Origin: an uncultured Methylophilaceae bacterium
Lineage (GTDB): Bacteria > Pseudomonadota > Gammaproteobacteria > Burkholderiales > Methylophilaceae
Direction: 5' to 3'
Assembly (NCBI GenBank): GCA_903899965.1
Contig: CAIULB010000030.1
Span: forward strand, 1-64,000
Length of the DNA stretch: 64,000 bases
Shown: positions 19,856 through 29,665 of the stretch, in pieces
Layout of the letters: each line of letters opens with the position of its first letter
How positions within the stretch are numbered: position 1 is the first letter of the stretch
Translations under genes and position numbers: made by a program
Notes under the pieces: generated by a model
Told to the model about the DNA's origin: nothing
Databases searched by the model: none
What the model saw: the letters and a program-made list of their open reading frames with translations, nothing else

Positions 19856-20194
19856 TTAACCTAGTAGCTTTTTGAAGAACGCGCCGATTGCGCCAAAGAG
19901 ACCTTGGCTTTGCGCTTTTGCTGGCGCAGCAGCTGCAACTGGCGTTGCTGAGACTGGTTTAGCAGCGACTGCTTTTGGTGCTGCAGGTTTCTTCGCTACC
20001 GCTGGTTTTTTAGCTGCAGGTTTCTTCGCTACCGCTGGTTTTTTAGCTGCAGGTTTCTTCGCTACCGCTGGTTTTTTAGCTGCAGGTTTCTTTGCAACCA
20101 CTGGTTTTTTAGCTACCGCAGCTTTTGGCGCTGCAGGTTTTTTCGCAGCTACGGCTGGTTTTGCTACTGCAGTCGTTATTTCGTTTGTCGCCAT
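19856..20194 (-). CDS. Histone-H1-like KKPAAKKPAVA repeat protein with amphipathic C-terminus
   Basis: Low-complexity AAKKPAVAKKP repeats ending GLFGAIGAFFKKLLG; RBS before ATG. Confidence 0.75.
   Translation of the reverse strand: MATNEITTAVAKPAVAAKKPAAPKAAVAKKPVVAKKPAAKKPAVAKKPAAKKPAVAKKPAAKKPAVAKKPAAPKAVAAKPVSATPVAAAAPAKAQSQGLFGAIGAFFKKLLG
19980..20111. repeat. 33-bp tandem repeat (3 perfect copies plus 1 imperfect)
   Basis: gctgcaggtttcttcgctaccgctggtttttta at 19980, 20013 and 20046; variant at 20079. Confidence 0.95.
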
Positions 20195-20305
20195 TTTCAA
20201 TCCTCTTCAATTTCAAAGAAATATCTTGGTTAATTTTGTGTTGCGATAAATGCTTAAACAGAAGTAAAACACAGTTTACGTGTTTTGCCAAACTACCCAA
20301 TCTTT

Positions 20306-21781
20306 TTAAGCGGTTCCTCCGACGGTGAGCCCGTCAATTCTTAAGGTTGGTTGTCCTACGCCAACAGGGACGCTTTGTCCTTCCTTGCCGCAGGTGCCAA
20401 CGCCGCTGTCTAGTTCCATGTCGTTACCGATCATGGACACCCGGGTCAGTACGTCAGGACCGTTACCAATCAACGTTGCGCCTTTGACTGGGTAGGTGAT
20501 CTTTCCATCCTCAATCATATAAGCTTCTGCCGCGCTAAACACGAACTTGCCGCTGGTGATGTCCACTTGCCCACCACCAAAATTAGCCGCGTACAAACCT
20601 TTTTTAACCGACTTAATAATCTCTTCTGGCGGCATGTTGCCGTTGAGCATGTAGGTGTTGGTCATCCGTGGCATGGGGATGTGGGCATAAGATTCGCGGC
20701 GGCCGTTGCCGGTGAGGGGCATCCCCATCAGGCGGCTGTTAAGGCTGTCTTGAATGTACCCCATTAAGATGCCGTCTTCAATTAATACGGTGCGCTGTGT
20801 TGGGTTGCCTTCGTCATCGAGGCTGAGTGACCCGCGACGATTGCTAATCGTCCCGTCGTCGACCACGGTGACGCCTTTGGAGGCGACGCGCTGACCAATT
20901 TTTCCGGAGAAGGCTGAGCTACCCTTGCGGTTAAAGTCGCCTTCTAGCCCATGACCAATGGCTTCGTGTAGCAAGATGCCAGGCCATCCAGCACCCAGCA
21001 CCACCGTCATATTGCCTGCCGGCGCAGGGCGCGCATCTAAATTGACCAGTGCCTGATGGACGGCTTTTTCTGCATAGTCTTGTAAGACGGCGTCCGTAAA
21101 ATAAGCGTAATCAAAGCGACCACCACCACCTGCAGAGCCTTGCTCGCGCCGGCCATTACTTTCAGCGATCACATTAATCGACAGACGCACTAAAGGACGT
21201 ACATCAGCGGCCATCACACCATCGTGACGCGCCACCATGATGACTTCATACTCGCCAGCGATGGAGGCTGTGACTTGCGAGATGCGCGGATCTATCTTAC
21301 GCGCATAAGTTTCAAGCCGTTCGAGTAGCTTGACTTTAGCCTCCGCACTTAATGATGCGATCGGATCTTGCGGGATATAAAGTTGCGGGGCATCTAGCTG
21401 ATGAATGACACCAGTTTTGTTCGCTTCAAAGCTGTCTGCGCCGATATTCGCAATGGCTTTTGTTGCATTCGCCGCTTGTTGAAGTGCGGGTAGGTTGATG
21501 TCGTCTGAGTAAGCGAAAGCGGTTTTTTCACCGCTAACCGCACGCACACCAACGCCTTGGTCGATGCTAAAGTTTCCTGACTTAACCTGACCCTCTTCCA
21601 GGCCCCAACTCTCAGCGCGACTGTACTGAAAGTAAAGGTCAGCATAGTCAATGTCATGCGTCATGATGTTGCCAAGCACGGACTGCAGGGCAGGGACGTC
21701 TAGGCTAGCGGGGTCGAGCAGTGTTTCAGTGGCTGTGCTGAAATGACTCGCCTGTTCTATCGTTTGGTTGTCTGGTTTCAT
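20306..21781 (-). CDS. tldD: TldD metalloprotease
   Basis: LLHEAIGHGLEGDFNRKGSSAFSG metal-binding motif; 491 aa. Confidence 0.96.
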   Translation of the reverse strand: MKPDNQTIEQASHFSTATETLLDPASLDVPALQSVLGNIMTHDIDYADLYFQYSRAESWGLEEGQVKSGNFSIDQGVGVRAVSGEKTAFAYSDDINLPALQQAANATKAIANIGADSFEANKTGVIHQLDAPQLYIPQDPIASLSAEAKVKLLERLETYARKIDPRISQVTASIAGEYEVIMVARHDGVMAADVRPLVRLSINVIAESNGRREQGSAGGGGRFDYAYFTDAVLQDYAEKAVHQALVNLDARPAPAGNMTVVLGAGWPGILLHEAIGHGLEGDFNRKGSSAFSGKIGQRVASKGVTVVDDGTISNRRGSLSLDDEGNPTQRTVLIEDGILMGYIQDSLNSRLMGMPLTGNGRRESYAHIPMPRMTNTYMLNGNMPPEEIIKSVKKGLYAANFGGGQVDITSGKFVFSAAEAYMIEDGKITYPVKGATLIGNGPDVLTRVSMIGNDMELDSGVGTCGKEGQSVPVGVGQPTLRIDGLTVGGTA

Positions 21782-22635
21782 TTGAAGACAGTGCGGTGGG
21801 TGAGTGCAGGCAAGCTCTTACGTAAGCTTGCTTGGTAGTCTAAGTTCATCGATGCGATGACGACGCCTGAGCCACGTGGTAAGCGGTCAAGCACCACGCC
21901 CCAGGGGTCAACAATCATGCTATCACCATGTGTCTCACGGCCTGATGCATGGTAGCCGCCTTGAGCGGGGGCTAATACATAGCATAGGTTCTCAATAGCA
22001 CGCGCGCGTATCAGCGTTTCCCAGTGCGCTTTGCCTGTCGTCTCGGTGAACGCAGAGGGGACTAGAATTAAGTCTACGTTACCCATGGCACGATAAAGCT
22101 CAGGGAAGCGCAAATCATAGCAAATCGATAAGCCAATTTTGCCGAAGGGACTGTCAACGGTCACCACTTGATTGCCTGGTACGATGGTGGATTCCTCATG
22201 GTACTTTTCATTACCGAGGTTAAGGCCGAATAGGTGAATCTTGTTATAACGTGCCACCAACTTACCTTTGTTGTCGTAAACCATGCAGGCGTTATAAACC
22301 TTGCCCTTGCTTTCTGACTGAATCGGAATTGAGCCAGCCACAATCCAAACGTCACGTTTTTTTGCGATCGCTGATAAGAATTGCTGAATCTGACCACTAC
22401 CTTCTTGCTCGGCAGCCTTGACCTTGTCGGTATCCTTAACGCCCATGATGGCAAAGTACTCTGGCAACACAATCAACTTGGCACCTTGCTCGGCGGCGAT
22501 TTTAATTAAGCGCTCAGCCTCACTTAAGTTGGCGGCAACGCTTGGCCCAGAGGCCATCTGTATGCCTGCAATCTTCACGATCCCCGCGGCAGTCGGCGTT
22601 GCTTTTGAGTGGTTGGTCCTGGATTTAATGGCCAT
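21778..22635 (-). CDS. Carbon-nitrogen hydrolase (nitrilase family)
   Basis: LIVLPEYFAI, KIHLF, GLSICYDLRFPELYR catalytic triad motifs. Confidence 0.94.
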   Translation of the reverse strand: MAIKSRTNHSKATPTAAGIVKIAGIQMASGPSVAANLSEAERLIKIAAEQGAKLIVLPEYFAIMGVKDTDKVKAAEQEGSGQIQQFLSAIAKKRDVWIVAGSIPIQSESKGKVYNACMVYDNKGKLVARYNKIHLFGLNLGNEKYHEESTIVPGNQVVTVDSPFGKIGLSICYDLRFPELYRAMGNVDLILVPSAFTETTGKAHWETLIRARAIENLCYVLAPAQGGYHASGRETHGDSMIVDPWGVVLDRLPRGSGVVIASMNLDYQASLRKSLPALTHRTVFK

Positions 22636-22699
22636 ATTGTATTTCCGTTGAGTTGCTCAATTTATTTTTTAATATCATACCCGAGATTCACGCCCAGGC

Positions 22700-25600
22700 T
22701 TATCTGCCTAAGGGCTGGGGTGAGTTGCTTGCGGGGGGCGCCTTGCTCTCTTTTTCTTGTGGGTCACTCCATGTGCCCACGATCTCATACTGGGTCTCTG
22801 CAATTTTATTGAGTGGATCCTTGAGGATCTTTTGCGCGATATAGGCTGCAGCGCCAACCGCTGGGCCGCCTGCGAAGGCGGCCAAGGATAGCGTGTCACT
22901 GATATAAGGCTTGGCCTTCACGTAGAGATGCTGTGTCTCTTTATTGATGTCCACTTCACCTTTAATTTCCACTTTCGCGGTTGGACCATCCATTTTGAAG
23001 TTGTCGCTATACATGATGCCGCGCTCAATATTGACGTCAGCGTTAATCTTGTCGAACGTAAAGCCGCTGCTGAATAAATCTTTAAAGTCTAGCGTTAATC
23101 TTCTTGGTAAGTTCTGAAGGCTGAGCACGCTAAATAAACGACCCACGCCAGGCTCGACTTGTAAGATTTGACCCTTCTTGGCATCCACATGGAGGCTCCC
23201 TGATAAGTTCGTAACGTCGAACTCATGCGGGCTGCCAGCCCATCTAAGTTGGCCTGTGACTTCGGCAGAGCCGCCTTTAATGATGTCGCCGTAATTGAGT
23301 CGATTGAGCGCTTTACCTACGTCATTCATCTGCCAATCAAATCGTAACTTGGTGTTGGGGTTGCGCTTCCAGTTGCGCCACTCACCATTGGCATTGATCA
23401 CGCCGTCGGGTGTAGTGAGCTTGAGTTTATCGATGCCCCAGTTACCAGATTGTTCTTGCGCTTGCAGCTCCATACGCCCCAGCTTTTTCTTGCCGATCTC
23501 AAAGTTGTCAGCGGTAATGTCCAGCGCTGGATACTTGAAGGTGAGTTGTTTTACTGCGCCATTATTCGCTTTTGTTGCATCGGGTTTAAGTCCTGGGATG
23601 GTGAGCGAAGAAAGGTTAGCGATCATTTTGCCGTTACCGTCTCTGACCCACTTCATGTCACCAGTGATCTCACTACTTCTAAGGTTCATGATCCAGGCAT
23701 TGTCTGCGGCTCTAGCATTGAGCTTGAGTGCGTTGATTCGGTGGTCAAAAATATCAAAGCGACCTACGGATAAATCGATGTTATCTATCGCGATGCTGTT
23801 CGTCTGTCCATTGCCAGTAGACTTATCGAACTGATCTAACCAGTCATCCAAATCTAACTCTTCAAACTTAGCATGCAGTGACAGGCCTTTTTGATTAGGT
23901 AGCTGCGGCTCAATGTTGATCCCAATGTCGCCGCGATCAATTGTTGTGAGCCCGTTTTGTGAGGTGCGCACAAGCATTGCATTGATGTTGTTCCCCAGCG
24001 TGAATTTGACGGTGTCTTGGGTTTCGCTACTCGGTTTCTTCTCAATTAATAGCGGCATGGCTTCTTGAGGTTTTTTAGCAAAAGGTGCGGGGAGGTTAGA
24101 GCTTAAGCCAACTAGGTTGCTGCGGATCGTGACTTCTGACTGATTGTTGCTCACTTGGGCCTTGGCAGACCAGTCAGCGTCGCCGCTGACGGAGGTAGGG
24201 ACGAGGTTAGCAAAAGCTTTTCTTAAGCCGGTATCGGTTAAATGGCCGTTTGCAGCAATTTGGATGACCTTATTTTTATCGGTGGCGACGCTAAACTGTG
24301 CCGGCGCACCGTAGATCCAGCTGTTGATGTTATTAGCGTTAACAGAAGACTCTGTGAACTCAGCAACCCCATTGATCTTTGTGATCTCAGGGATGCTGTC
24401 CGCGAGCATGCTCCCATTTTCAATGGCATAAGATCCCTTTACTTTGGCAGCGCTGCTGTTCATGAGGGGGATATGTAAGGCTAGGCTTAGCTTGCTGTTG
24501 CCTGATGTTTTAAGGTTCTTGGTGAAGCCGTTCGCCATTTTTTCTATAGGGCTGCTGTTGATAAACTTAATGACTTCGGCAACAGGCCCTTGTACCTCAC
24601 CGGTGATATCAAGCAATGTGTTATCGACAATCATGTCTGGGATGGTCAGTTTGGTATTTTTAATTTCAGCCCCAAAGAAATGGCCGCCGCTCGCCCGGAG
24701 CTCCATGCGTTTTCCTTCGAATAGTAAATCAAGTTTAACCCCTTCAATTTTTGGCCAGCCTTCGGTGTAATCTACCGCTAAATCGTTGACGTCACCTGTG
24801 ACTTTGAACATCCCCGTTTTGTTATCAGCAAATGGGTAGTCGTTCAAGTTACCCTTCATTTTGAAGTTCACATTCTGAGCATTCCCAGAGAGGATTGATT
24901 TATCTAGCCATGTAATGGTGTCCTTACCAATGGCATGGATAGGGTAATAGAATCGAGCATTCTTAAGATCAATATGTGACGCGCTGCCGCTGAGGTCTAC
25001 AACATGGCTTGTGCCGTCAGAAGAGATCTGACCATTAAACTCTGCCATTAAATGAGGATTCTTGATGGCAAGGTCTTTGACTTCCACGGCTAAGGTTTTA
25101 TGTTTGTGTTTCCAGTTAATCTGTCCCGTGAGGCTGTCTGCTGGGATGGGCCAGCGCAAAACATCATCGAAACTGAGTGTTGCAGCTTGAGTATTGAGGG
25201 TGAGCTTACCCAGATCCTGGTCGGCATCAAGCTTGCCTGTTAGGTTATGAAAGCCCGGGATAGAGAGTGTCTTGTATGGACTCATACCCAAGCCTGAGAA
25301 GTCTGCGTGAATTGCATATTGGGGCAGGGTGTTGCCCTTACTCTTCCATGTGAGCTTAAGGTTGGTTAATTTGCCGACGGGATTCGTTTGTTTTAAGGCG
25401 TTTTCAACAGGACTTGGCAAGGTGAAATAAGGGCTGAGCTTCCCAAGCGTTTCAAGTTGAATTTCATCAAGCAAGACGTTGCCTTCTAGCCACTCCTCTT
25501 TCTTGACGTTGCGTTCTCGGATCGAAAATTTTCCGCTGCGCATATTTAAATCGTCAGAGGTGACCACCTTGATGCCTTCGCCTTGGATTTCTTGGCCGTC

Positions 25601-26533
25601 TTTTTGACGTATCCATTTCAATCGGCCGGCAATGCGATTGAAGCTATTCTCTACGTCGCTGTATGGCAGTCTTGTCACTACCTTGTCTAATGCAACGTCA
25701 GTCGTGAAGCGCTCTACTTGACTGTCTGCAAAATCCACCCAGAATTGCGCCGCGCCATGGCCTTCGCGCAAGTCGAATGGGTAGTCTAGCCAGTTGCGCC
25801 AAGCTGCGATGTCTGTGCCGTCAGCTTTTGCATAAACACTGCCATGCCATGACTCAATTTGACTGACGTCTTTGCCAAACACCCTGCCGCGAATATCGAT
25901 GGGTTTTGAGGTAGCCGCTGAAGGAATGGCGCGTAAGCTAAAGTTATGGTGGCCACGGAGGCTATCCCAGGCCGGGTTTTCGAGGGCTAGATTTAGTTTA
26001 TCTAAATTCAAAGCTGGTGCACCGCGTAGGTCGTCTTGCCAAATGATATTGGCATCAATGACGTTTACTTGAGCTTGACGCAATAGCCAGTTAGGGAATT
26101 CAGGTTTGGATGGTCCGCTCATCGACACCCCGGCCACGTAAATCGTTCCGTCTTTTTCTCGGCGGATCGTGAGCTCGGGTTGGTAGATCGAAAAAGACGC
26201 GAGGCGTGGCTCAAGTAGTGGGATGCTTGTCCAAGACAGGCTGCCCTCAATATGTCGTAAGCTGAGTGCAATCCGATTTTCTTTGTCGTAAATATCGACG
26301 TTAAAAACAGAGAGGTGAGGGTTTAAATTGTCCCAGTTGGCATAGATATTACCGATAGTGACTTTTTGGCCAAGAATTTGAGATAAGCCCTGAACGATTT
26401 TTGGCTTGTAATCATCAATGTGGGGAAGGACAAAGTACCGTAATCCGATGATCGATAACAAGCCCAGGAAAACGAATGTTCCTAGTGCTATATAAGCGAC
26501 TCGATATGACCAGATAAGCGATTTTTTTATCAT
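22700..26533 (-). CDS. yhdP: YhdP/AsmA-like large envelope protein
   Basis: 1277 aa with N-terminal TM; C-terminal GRLFSVLSLQNLPRRLTLDFKDLFSSGFTFDKI motif; adjacent to tldD. Confidence 0.9.
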   Translation of the reverse strand: MIKKSLIWSYRVAYIALGTFVFLGLLSIIGLRYFVLPHIDDYKPKIVQGLSQILGQKVTIGNIYANWDNLNPHLSVFNVDIYDKENRIALSLRHIEGSLSWTSIPLLEPRLASFSIYQPELTIRREKDGTIYVAGVSMSGPSKPEFPNWLLRQAQVNVIDANIIWQDDLRGAPALNLDKLNLALENPAWDSLRGHHNFSLRAIPSAATSKPIDIRGRVFGKDVSQIESWHGSVYAKADGTDIAAWRNWLDYPFDLREGHGAAQFWVDFADSQVERFTTDVALDKVVTRLPYSDVENSFNRIAGRLKWIRQKDGQEIQGEGIKVVTSDDLNMRSGKFSIRERNVKKEEWLEGNVLLDEIQLETLGKLSPYFTLPSPVENALKQTNPVGKLTNLKLTWKSKGNTLPQYAIHADFSGLGMSPYKTLSIPGFHNLTGKLDADQDLGKLTLNTQAATLSFDDVLRWPIPADSLTGQINWKHKHKTLAVEVKDLAIKNPHLMAEFNGQISSDGTSHVVDLSGSASHIDLKNARFYYPIHAIGKDTITWLDKSILSGNAQNVNFKMKGNLNDYPFADNKTGMFKVTGDVNDLAVDYTEGWPKIEGVKLDLLFEGKRMELRASGGHFFGAEIKNTKLTIPDMIVDNTLLDITGEVQGPVAEVIKFINSSPIEKMANGFTKNLKTSGNSKLSLALHIPLMNSSAAKVKGSYAIENGSMLADSIPEITKINGVAEFTESSVNANNINSWIYGAPAQFSVATDKNKVIQIAANGHLTDTGLRKAFANLVPTSVSGDADWSAKAQVSNNQSEVTIRSNLVGLSSNLPAPFAKKPQEAMPLLIEKKPSSETQDTVKFTLGNNINAMLVRTSQNGLTTIDRGDIGINIEPQLPNQKGLSLHAKFEELDLDDWLDQFDKSTGNGQTNSIAIDNIDLSVGRFDIFDHRINALKLNARAADNAWIMNLRSSEITGDMKWVRDGNGKMIANLSSLTIPGLKPDATKANNGAVKQLTFKYPALDITADNFEIGKKKLGRMELQAQEQSGNWGIDKLKLTTPDGVINANGEWRNWKRNPNTKLRFDWQMNDVGKALNRLNYGDIIKGGSAEVTGQLRWAGSPHEFDVTNLSGSLHVDAKKGQILQVEPGVGRLFSVLSLQNLPRRLTLDFKDLFSSGFTFDKINADVNIERGIMYSDNFKMDGPTAKVEIKGEVDINKETQHLYVKAKPYISDTLSLAAFAGGPAVGAAAYIAQKILKDPLNKIAETQYEIVGTWSDPQEKESKAPPASNSPQPLGR

Positions 26534-26748
26534 GAATTTCTATTGTAATTGTTTTTGAGCCTGAGGCGAGTCCATTGAGTTCTTTCACCTATGACGCATA
26601 GCCTACATTCTACTCTATGCAGGGTTTTCTATCTGTTACTTATCGAACAAACAAGTGATGATGTGAGGCTACATGCTTTAGAATAACGTCTTTGTTAAAA
26701 GTTGGCTGACGTGATGCGCAAATATTCACGTTAAAGAGAAAGGCAAGT

Positions 26749-28659
26749 TTGATTCAATTTAAAAATCTCACTTTAACGCGTGGCGTCAAAGTGCTGGTTG
26801 AGGGGGCATCGTTTCAGCTTCATCCGGGGCATAAGGTTGGTTTGACTGGCGCTAATGGCGCAGGAAAATCAAGTTTGTTTGCTATGTTGCGCGGTGAATT
26901 ACACCCTGAGCATGGTGACCTAGAAATGCCGCCTAACTGGGTGATTGCGCATGTGGCACAAGAGACACCTGCTTTATCTCAGGCTGCCATCGAGTTTACC
27001 TTGGACGGTGATGTTGAGCTGCGTTCGATTGAGACTGCTTTGGTTGAGGCAGAAGCTAAACACGAAGGCGAAAAGATCGGTGAGTTACACGCACGGTTTA
27101 GCGAAATTGGCGGTTATTCAGCGCGCGCACGCGCTGCGGAGCTGTTAGATGGCCTTGGCTTCAAGAATGCTGATTTAAGTCGTCCCGTTTCTGATTTTTC
27201 AGGTGGCTGGCGCGTCAGACTCAATTTGGCACGTGCGCTGATGTGCCGCTCAGACTTGCTATTACTTGATGAGCCGACTAACCATTTGGACTTGGACGCC
27301 GTAATTTGGCTGGAGACATGGCTCAAGGAGTATCGTGGCACCTTGGTGCTCATTTCTCATGACAGAGACTTCTTAGACGCGATTGTGAACCATATCGCCC
27401 ACATCGAACAACAGCGCCTCACGCTATACAAAGGTGGTTATTCAGACTTTGAACGCCAACGTGCAGAACGTCTTGCACAGCAGCAATCCATGTATGAGCG
27501 TCAGCAGCGCAATGTTGCCCATTTACAAAGTTATATTGAACGCTTCCGTGCCAAGGCCACTAAAGCCCGTCAAGCACAAAGTCGTATCAAAGCCCTTGAG
27601 CGGATGGAAATGATTTCAGCGGCGCATATTGATACGCCATTTGATTTTAGCTTTAGAGAAATGCAAAACGTGCCAGACCCATTGTTGGTGCTCGATGATG
27701 TGAGCGTCGGTTATGGCGACACCACCATCTTAAGCAACATAGAGCTGGCGCTTCGGCCGGGTGAGCGGCTTGGTCTCTTGGGTCGCAACGGTGCGGGTAA
27801 GTCTACTTTAATTAAGCTTCTTGCAAGCGAGCTTGCCATGAAGTCTGGTAAGCGCGTTGAAGGCAAAGACTTAAAGATTGGTTACTTTGCGCAGCATCAG
27901 TTAGAACAGCTTCGTCTTGATGAGTCTCCGCTTGAGCATATGCAGAAGTTAGATCCTGAGACGCGTGAGCAGGAGCATCGTAATTACTTGGGTGGCTTTG
28001 ATTTTAAGGGAGACATGGCAAGCTCACCATGTGGGCCATTCTCCGGTGGCGAGAAATCTCGCCTGGCTTTGGCTTTGCTGATTTGGACGCGTCCTAACTT
28101 ACTCTTGCTTGATGAGCCGACCAACCATTTGGACTTGGAAATGCGCCATGCGCTCACGGTCGCCTTGCAGGAATATCAGGGCGGTGTGGTGATTGTGTCG
28201 CATGATAGAGCCATGCTTAGAGCCACTTGCGACAAGTTTATGTTGGTTGCACACGGCAAAGCAGAAGTGTTTGATGGCGACTTGGATGACTACAAAGATT
28301 GGCTCAATGCGCAAAAGCTAGCGGATAAGCAAGGTCTAGAATCAAGCAAAGAAGTACCAGTCTCTGCTAACAAGGTGGATAGGGCGCAAAGCAAGGCGGA
28401 TAGGCAGGCACGTATTGCCGAGCGTCGCCCACTACTCAAAGAAACCGAACAGATTGAAACCAATATGACGAGGTGGGAACAAGATAAATCGGCGATAGAT
28501 CACAAGCTCGCAGATCCTGATTTATATGCCCAAAGCGATAAAAGCGTTTTGCAAGATTTGCTTAAACGCCAAGCTGAATTGATGCAGCAATTAGAAACGG
28601 CAGAGATGCGCTGGCTAGAATTACAAGAAATGCTCGAAGCATTGCCCGCGATTCAATAA
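26749..28659 (+). CDS. ABC-F family ATPase (YheS/Uup-like), TTG start
   Basis: Two Walker A motifs (GANGAGKSS, GRNGAGKST), two LLLLDEPTNHLD motifs. Confidence 0.95.
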   Translation: MIQFKNLTLTRGVKVLVEGASFQLHPGHKVGLTGANGAGKSSLFAMLRGELHPEHGDLEMPPNWVIAHVAQETPALSQAAIEFTLDGDVELRSIETALVEAEAKHEGEKIGELHARFSEIGGYSARARAAELLDGLGFKNADLSRPVSDFSGGWRVRLNLARALMCRSDLLLLDEPTNHLDLDAVIWLETWLKEYRGTLVLISHDRDFLDAIVNHIAHIEQQRLTLYKGGYSDFERQRAERLAQQQSMYERQQRNVAHLQSYIERFRAKATKARQAQSRIKALERMEMISAAHIDTPFDFSFREMQNVPDPLLVLDDVSVGYGDTTILSNIELALRPGERLGLLGRNGAGKSTLIKLLASELAMKSGKRVEGKDLKIGYFAQHQLEQLRLDESPLEHMQKLDPETREQEHRNYLGGFDFKGDMASSPCGPFSGGEKSRLALALLIWTRPNLLLLDEPTNHLDLEMRHALTVALQEYQGGVVIVSHDRAMLRATCDKFMLVAHGKAEVFDGDLDDYKDWLNAQKLADKQGLESSKEVPVSANKVDRAQSKADRQARIAERRPLLKETEQIETNMTRWEQDKSAIDHKLADPDLYAQSDKSVLQDLLKRQAELMQQLETAEMRWLELQEMLEALPAIQ

Positions 28660-28689
28660 AAATATTTAGTGTAGATAGAGAACTCAAAC

Positions 28690-29250
28690 ATGGCTAACCA
28701 ATACTCTAAGAACTTAAGCTTACTCCACGCCCTTTGCTTGGCAGAAGGTCACACCGAGCAAGATGCGCCGCTCAGTAGCAACTTGGATGACTATGATCCG
28801 GTCAAGGCAGCGAGCTATCTTGCTTGCTACATTACTGCGAAGGCGATTAAAGAGGCCTCGCGTTCGCCAGCTGATGAGCGTTACGATAACTTTGATATGC
28901 TCAGCGTTTACCAAGCATTTGCTTTAATGGTTTACGCTTATCTGGTCTTGCCATTAGGCGCCGAGGATGTGGTGGCGGATTTAGAGCAAGATCAAATCGT
29001 CATCGCTAAGTCTCTCTTTGCTGAACTGACGAACGAAGAACTCGCAGATATTGTGGAGTCTGGCATGCGTAAATTCCACTTGATTGGCGATGCGGATGCT
29101 GAGCATTGGACGCACTTCCGTGAAGACTTTGATAAGGCCGTGATTGCTTTCTTGGTTGCAGGTACGGACGATGCGGCCCCATTTGAAAAAGAAGAGCTGA
29201 TCCCTGTATTGGGCGCCTTCTTGAGTATGCTATGTGAGGCGTTTGCCTAA
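28690..29250 (+). CDS. Hypothetical protein (186 aa)
   Basis: Clean ORF shortly after the ABC-F gene; acidic helical composition; no family recognised. Confidence 0.7.
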   Translation: MANQYSKNLSLLHALCLAEGHTEQDAPLSSNLDDYDPVKAASYLACYITAKAIKEASRSPADERYDNFDMLSVYQAFALMVYAYLVLPLGAEDVVADLEQDQIVIAKSLFAELTNEELADIVESGMRKFHLIGDADAEHWTHFREDFDKAVIAFLVAGTDDAAPFEKEELIPVLGAFLSMLCEAFA

Positions 29251-29251
29251 G

Positions 29252-29665
29252 CTAATCGTTAAACTCGCCGTGCACGTAATACCAGCGTCCTGCAATCCTT
29301 CTAAATTGGCTGATTTCGTGAAGTTTCTCGGTTTTGCCGTTGTCTTTGTAGTGAGCAATAAACTCGACAATTGCTTGGTCGTCGTTAGGTTCGAAGCGCT
29401 TCACCTCAAGCCCTAGCCATTTAGTACGGTCGTTTGCTAGGTTGAGGTATTTCGGTCTGGTATTAGGGTGCCACGTGTTGAGTAAGTATTCTTCTAAACC
29501 CAATACATAAGCGCTGTAGCGAGACCGCATGAGTTTTTCAGCATTGGGTGCGCCAGTGCTTAGGTGATAAGGCTCGCAGCAGTCTTGATAAAGCGCGCCG
29601 CTTCCGCATGGGCAATCAATTTTGATAACGGGCTTAGGCAATCTCGCGCGTTTCTTTAAATTCAA
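29252..29665 (-). CDS. YchJ/UPF0225-like SEC-C motif protein
   Basis: [39 protein letters not shown]. Confidence 0.92.
   Translation of the reverse strand: MNLKKRARLPKPVIKIDCPCGSGALYQDCCEPYHLSTGAPNAEKLMRSRYSAYVLGLEEYLLNTWHPNTRPKYLNLANDRTKWLGLEVKRFEPNDDQAIVEFIAHYKDNGKTEKLHEISQFRRIAGRWYYVHGEFND

Noticed and set aside
19980-20111. Possible CRISPR array from regular 33-bp repeats
   Set aside because: Units are contiguous with no spacers and lie in frame in a coding sequence
19872-20249. Plus-strand 125-aa ORF (AAGFFATAGFLAAGFFATAGF repeats)
   Set aside because: Antisense shadow of the KKPAAKKPAVA repeat gene, which has its own RBS and plausible protein
23295-23834. 179-aa plus-strand ORF opposite yhdP
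   Set aside because: Antisense to a large conserved gene; composition typical of shadow ORFs
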